From an uncultured Pseudomonadota bacterium (GTDB lineage Bacteria > Pseudomonadota > Gammaproteobacteria > Burkholderiales > Eutrophovitaceae), in contig CAJXPC010000100.1 of assembly GCA_913057845.1 (NCBI GenBank), positions 1 through 6,596 of the forward strand: DNA of 6,596 nt, written 5' to 3'. The number at the start of each line of letters is the position of its first letter. Within the stretch, counting starts at the first letter, position 1. Made by a program: the position numbers and the translations under genes. Below, one piece after another: positions 5,112 through 6,596 of the stretch. The notes beneath the pieces are model-generated. The model was not told the origin of the DNA. It saw only the letters and a list, made by a program, of their open reading frames with translations, and ran no database searches.

Positions 5112-5353
5112 GTTCTGATTGGCAAACGGATATCGGCATGATTGAGAGAATCCTAATTGAAAATAAATATATAAAAAACAATTGACTGTTAGAGCGTTCT
5201 CGCTCTGCACTAAGAGACTTGATCAAAGAAGAACCGCAAAGGCCTCATAGCGCTTTAAGCGGCCTCCTAGACGCCATTCTTAAGCAGCACAAGAGTGCGC
5301 GTCATGCATCTGCTCTGACAGGTCTTCTAGACAGTAATAACTTGGCTTCTTAG
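5108..5353 (+). pseudogene. Third operon gene interrupted by an in-frame TGA
   Basis: The ATG at 5108 overlaps the stop of the 79-residue gene (ATGA). The frame runs 25 codons (MSSDWQTDIGMIERILIENK, then YIKNN) to TGA at 5183-5185. It then stays open in the same frame for 55 more codons to TAG at 5351-5353. The second part is clearly protein-like and helical, with three similar segments: SALRDLI (33-39), SALSGLL (48-54) and SALTGLL (68-74, counting the TGA as 26). The full frame ends just before the operon terminator, as expected of a real last gene. The simplest reading is a nonsense mutation in an 81-residue protein. Alternatives are readthrough, a genuine 25-residue peptide followed by a relic, or reinitiation at TTG 5219. 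No family is recognised. Confidence 0.6.
5173..5207 (+). promoter_or_regulatory. Candidate recoding signal: slippery heptamer, TGA, hairpin
   Basis: A-AAA-AAC at 5173-5179 is in the register required for -1 frameshifting (codons ATA AAA AAC). TGA follows at 5183-5185. A perfect stem, AGAGCG (5191-5196) with CGCTCT (5201-5206) and tetraloop TTCT, starts 11 bases after the heptamer and five after the TGA, with a possible extra U-G closing pair. Each part is common in AT-rich DNA, so this may be chance. The -1 product would end at a TAG about 24 codons on and looks less protein-like than the original frame. Confidence 0.3.
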
Positions 5354-5366
5354 GCATCAATAACTC

Positions 5367-5407
5367 AAGCCTGTGGCGGGAATTACGCCTCTTCCGGCTT
5401 TTTTTTT
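5367..5407 (+). terminator. Rho-independent terminator of the integrase operon
   Basis: AAGCC (5367-5371) pairs with GGCTT (5396-5400). Nested inside, GGCG (5375-5378) pairs with CGCC (5386-5389). A run of nine T follows (5399-5407). It lies 14 bases after the TAG of the interrupted third gene, which supports that TAG as the natural end of the operon. Confidence 0.8.
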
Positions 5408-5770
5408 CAGTGACATCTTAAAAGGTTAAGGCAGGAGTTATTGACGTGTTTATTTAAAGTTATTACCGGAAGCAGCTGTGATATTTCTCAGAATTTTTTT
5501 AGACAAAAAGAACAGTACAGCAAATACCTCTGCTCTCTTGTATACAGATACCCAACAGTTTCTAACTGGGGGGCTATTCCAAGATTTCTATGCACTTGCC
5601 TCTTAAGAAAGGACCAAGCCCCAAAAGAGCAGCACTAAACCCCATTCCTGAAGTCAGTGTGTGAATATATGTGGTCGCTACAATAACCATTGGCACTTCA
5701 AGGTTGGAATGACAAAAGTGGGCCTTACATGTAGTTTGTTCATAATTAGTTCTCAAAACGTCAAGAAATT
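5408..5770. other. Gene-poor AT-rich stretch between convergent genes
   Basis: This 363-base region separates the + strand integrase operon from the minus-strand gene at 5771-6214. Two open frames of 65 and 72 codons exist, but neither has a convincing start signal or protein-like sequence. The only structure noticed is a bulged hairpin in which CAGTT (5556-5560) pairs with AACTG (5564-5568), flanked by CCC and GGG, with no T-tract on either strand. I find no copy of the tRNA-Leu 3' end, no integron-type recombination site and no repeat array. Confidence 0.5.
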
Positions 5771-6214
5771 TTACTCTCTGCCTCCTGTCCATGCAAAAAA
5801 TATCTTCCAGCTACCTGTTTCTTTTCCATAAAGATAGATACTACTTCCTTCATATATAAGTTCTTCAGCGTCATTGTAACGAGAATAATCGACGTCTAAG
5901 TAATAGATGGGGTCAGATAGGCGATGAATTTCTAGGCTGTCCGTCGTGCTGTATGCGTATCCATCTTGCAATGGAAACGATTCCCAAAACTTAATTATTT
6001 CCTCTTTTGTATGAAAAACACTGCTGGGCGTCGTGAGCTGATTTATTGAAGGAAATTGGAAATGTGTTGCCAGTCGAATCGAGTCTCGGGCAATGAAATC
6101 TTGAAGGTATGCCTCAAAGCTAGTTTGTATGAGCGAAATGTTAGGATCTATTTTCTCGGCATAAGAAAAGCTAATTGAAAATAAAAGTATTGCTCCGATT
6201 AAAAGTTTATTCAT
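5771..6214 (-). CDS. Secreted small protein, probably NTF2-like fold
   Basis: The 147-residue product has a clear signal peptide: Lys at position 3, hydrophobic residues 4-17 and cleavage after S-Y-A at 19. It therefore acts in the periplasm or outside. The mature part has the look of an NTF2-like/SnoaL-type domain. An N-terminal helix carries F-E-A-Y-L-Q-D-F-I-A-R-D (33-44), followed by H-F-Q-F-P (51-55), a helix E-E-I-I-K-F-W (71-77), then strands Y-Y-L-D-V-D-Y-S-R-Y (104-113), S-S-I-Y-L-Y-G (124-130) and a final G-S-W-K-I-F-F-A (134-141). Such proteins bind or turn over small molecules, or have no known activity. No catalytic residues can be assigned. The start is supported by AGGAG (complement of 6222-6226), seven bases upstream. 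It lies 74 bases from the next minus-strand gene and could share its transcript. The fold is inferred from the pattern only. Confidence 0.8.
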   Translation of the reverse strand: MNKLLIGAILLFSISFSYAEKIDPNISLIQTSFEAYLQDFIARDSIRLATHFQFPSINQLTTPSSVFHTKEEIIKFWESFPLQDGYAYSTTDSLEIHRLSDPIYYLDVDYSRYNDAEELIYEGSSIYLYGKETGSWKIFFAWTGGRE

Positions 6215-6288
6215 AACTGTACTCCTATTTTTTACAAAGAAGATATTTCAGGTATCGGATGTCAGATTCAAAGCTAAGAGTGCTTTAT

Positions 6289-6551
6289 TCATTGGTAGCT
6301 AATGCATTCTGATTTTGGCCTTATATGAACAAGATTCAAAAGCTCTGGAGTCACAAATCGCATGAGATACTCAAGAGAATCTCGGTACGCGCAACGCGAA
6401 GCCACCGTATTGATGGCGCGCAACTTTGCTTCCCAAACATCGTCACTTATTAGGCCAGACTGTAATTGAATAAAGTCATTTTCAAAAACCCACACCGCTT
6501 GGAATGCATAATTCTCAGCAATTTTTTTCTCAGACGAAGTGAGAGTTTTGT
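6289..6551 (-). CDS. Unrecognised protein, 5' end cut by the sequence end
   Basis: The minus-strand frame ends with TGA at 6289-6291 and stays open to the last genomic base. At least 87 codons remain (DKTLTSSEKKIAENYAFQAV, then WVFENDFIQLQSGLISDDVW and so on to CISYQ). A GTG at 6493-6495 could serve as a start, but the frame upstream is equally protein-like, so the true start lies beyond the sequence. The pattern of aromatic and acidic residues around WVFENDF...GLISDDVWEAK resembles short uncharacterised helical proteins common in marine bacteria. This resemblance is an impression, not a family assignment. Beyond 6551 the frame runs into adapter sequence and must not be extended. Confidence 0.6.
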
Positions 6552-6596
6552 CTGTCTCTTATACACATCTGACGCTGCCGACGAATAGAGAGGTGG
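6552..6596. other. Illumina Nextera adapter contamination
   Basis: CTGTCTCTTATACACATCT (6552-6570) is the reverse complement of the Tn5 mosaic end used in Nextera libraries. It is followed by GACGCTGCCGACGA (6571-6584), the rest of the Read 1 transposase adapter. ATAGAGAG (6585-6592) equals the reverse complement of the Nextera i5 index 502 (CTCTCTAT). GTG (6593-6595) begins the expected P5 continuation, and the last base is a mismatch. These bases are library construct, not genome. Confidence 0.97.

Larger units (their letters stand above)
3411..6551 (+). mobile_element. Integrative element in tRNA-Leu, left end only
   Basis: The T-arm/acceptor end of tRNA-Leu, an integrase promoter, tandem repeats, a P4-type integrase and two coupled small genes form a standard integration module. 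The DNA to the right of the terminator at 5407 is AT-rich and carries two minus-strand genes with no obvious housekeeping role, which suits cargo. The right boundary is unknown because no repeat of the tRNA-Leu 3' end appears before the sequence ends. I see no replication, conjugation, restriction or capsid genes, so whether this is a prophage, a satellite or a genomic island cannot be decided here. Confidence 0.55.

Noticed and set aside
5183..5207. Selenocysteine (SECIS-like) reading of the TGA plus hairpin
   Set aside because: The hairpin is short with a UUCU loop, the surrounding peptide has no redox motif, and no selenoprotein family fits.
5441..5638. 65-codon + strand frame starting at TTG
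   Set aside because: AGGAG is only three bases before the TTG, the composition is Cys-rich and irregular, there is no recognisable pattern, and it follows directly after a terminator.
5408..5770. Integron attC-like site (GTTGGGT on the minus strand)
   Set aside because: No matching partner core at suitable distance and no paired arms.
5574..5792. 72-codon minus-strand frame overlapping the end of the secreted protein gene
   Set aside because: It starts inside the upstream gene, its only Shine-Dalgarno-like sequence is too far away, and the product resembles nothing.

Overview
The window reads as chromosomal DNA of a free-living, probably marine, gammaproteobacterium. The main evidence is the tRNA block. 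The 3' end of a tRNA-Gly(GCC) gene is followed by intact tRNA-Cys(GCA) and tRNA-Leu(UAA), all with encoded CCA, which is the order of glyW-cysT-leuZ in E. coli. A periplasmic pseudoazurin and a P19-type metal-binding protein fit this. I cannot name a genus. The last 45 bases are not biological: they are an Illumina Nextera adapter with index, so the true sequence ends at about 6551.

Layout. 1-1561: two periplasmic proteins on the + strand, a pseudoazurin (blue-copper electron carrier) and a P19/FetP/Tp34-like iron/copper-binding protein, each with its own signal peptide and ribosome binding site. 1562-2996: a decaying phage-type remnant, made of a long reading frame broken twice near its 5' end, a pair of 12-bp-spaced direct repeats and a long imperfect inverted repeat. 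2997-3027: an orphan tRNA-Gly 3' end, best read as the attachment-site scar of an element once integrated in tRNA-Gly. 3121-3438: a tRNA promoter, tRNA-Cys and tRNA-Leu. 3439-5407: the integration module of a second element in the 3' end of tRNA-Leu, with a promoter, three tandem 12-bp repeats, a P4-type tyrosine integrase and two small genes. Each small gene overlaps its upstream neighbour by ATGA, and a strong Rho-independent terminator closes the set. 5408-6551: AT-rich, probably cargo DNA, with two minus-strand genes: a secreted NTF2-fold-like protein and the 3' part of an unrecognised gene.

Two mobile elements therefore appear to have used adjacent tRNA genes, and the tRNA-Cys/Leu pair sits between them. 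The most unusual local signal is the third gene of the integrase operon. Its frame is cut by an in-frame TGA, just after a canonical -1 slippery heptamer (A AAA AAC) in the right register and just before a perfect 6-bp hairpin, and protein-like coding continues in the original frame beyond the TGA. This is either a simple nonsense mutation or a small recoding site. I find no complete, clearly new defence or metabolic system in the window.
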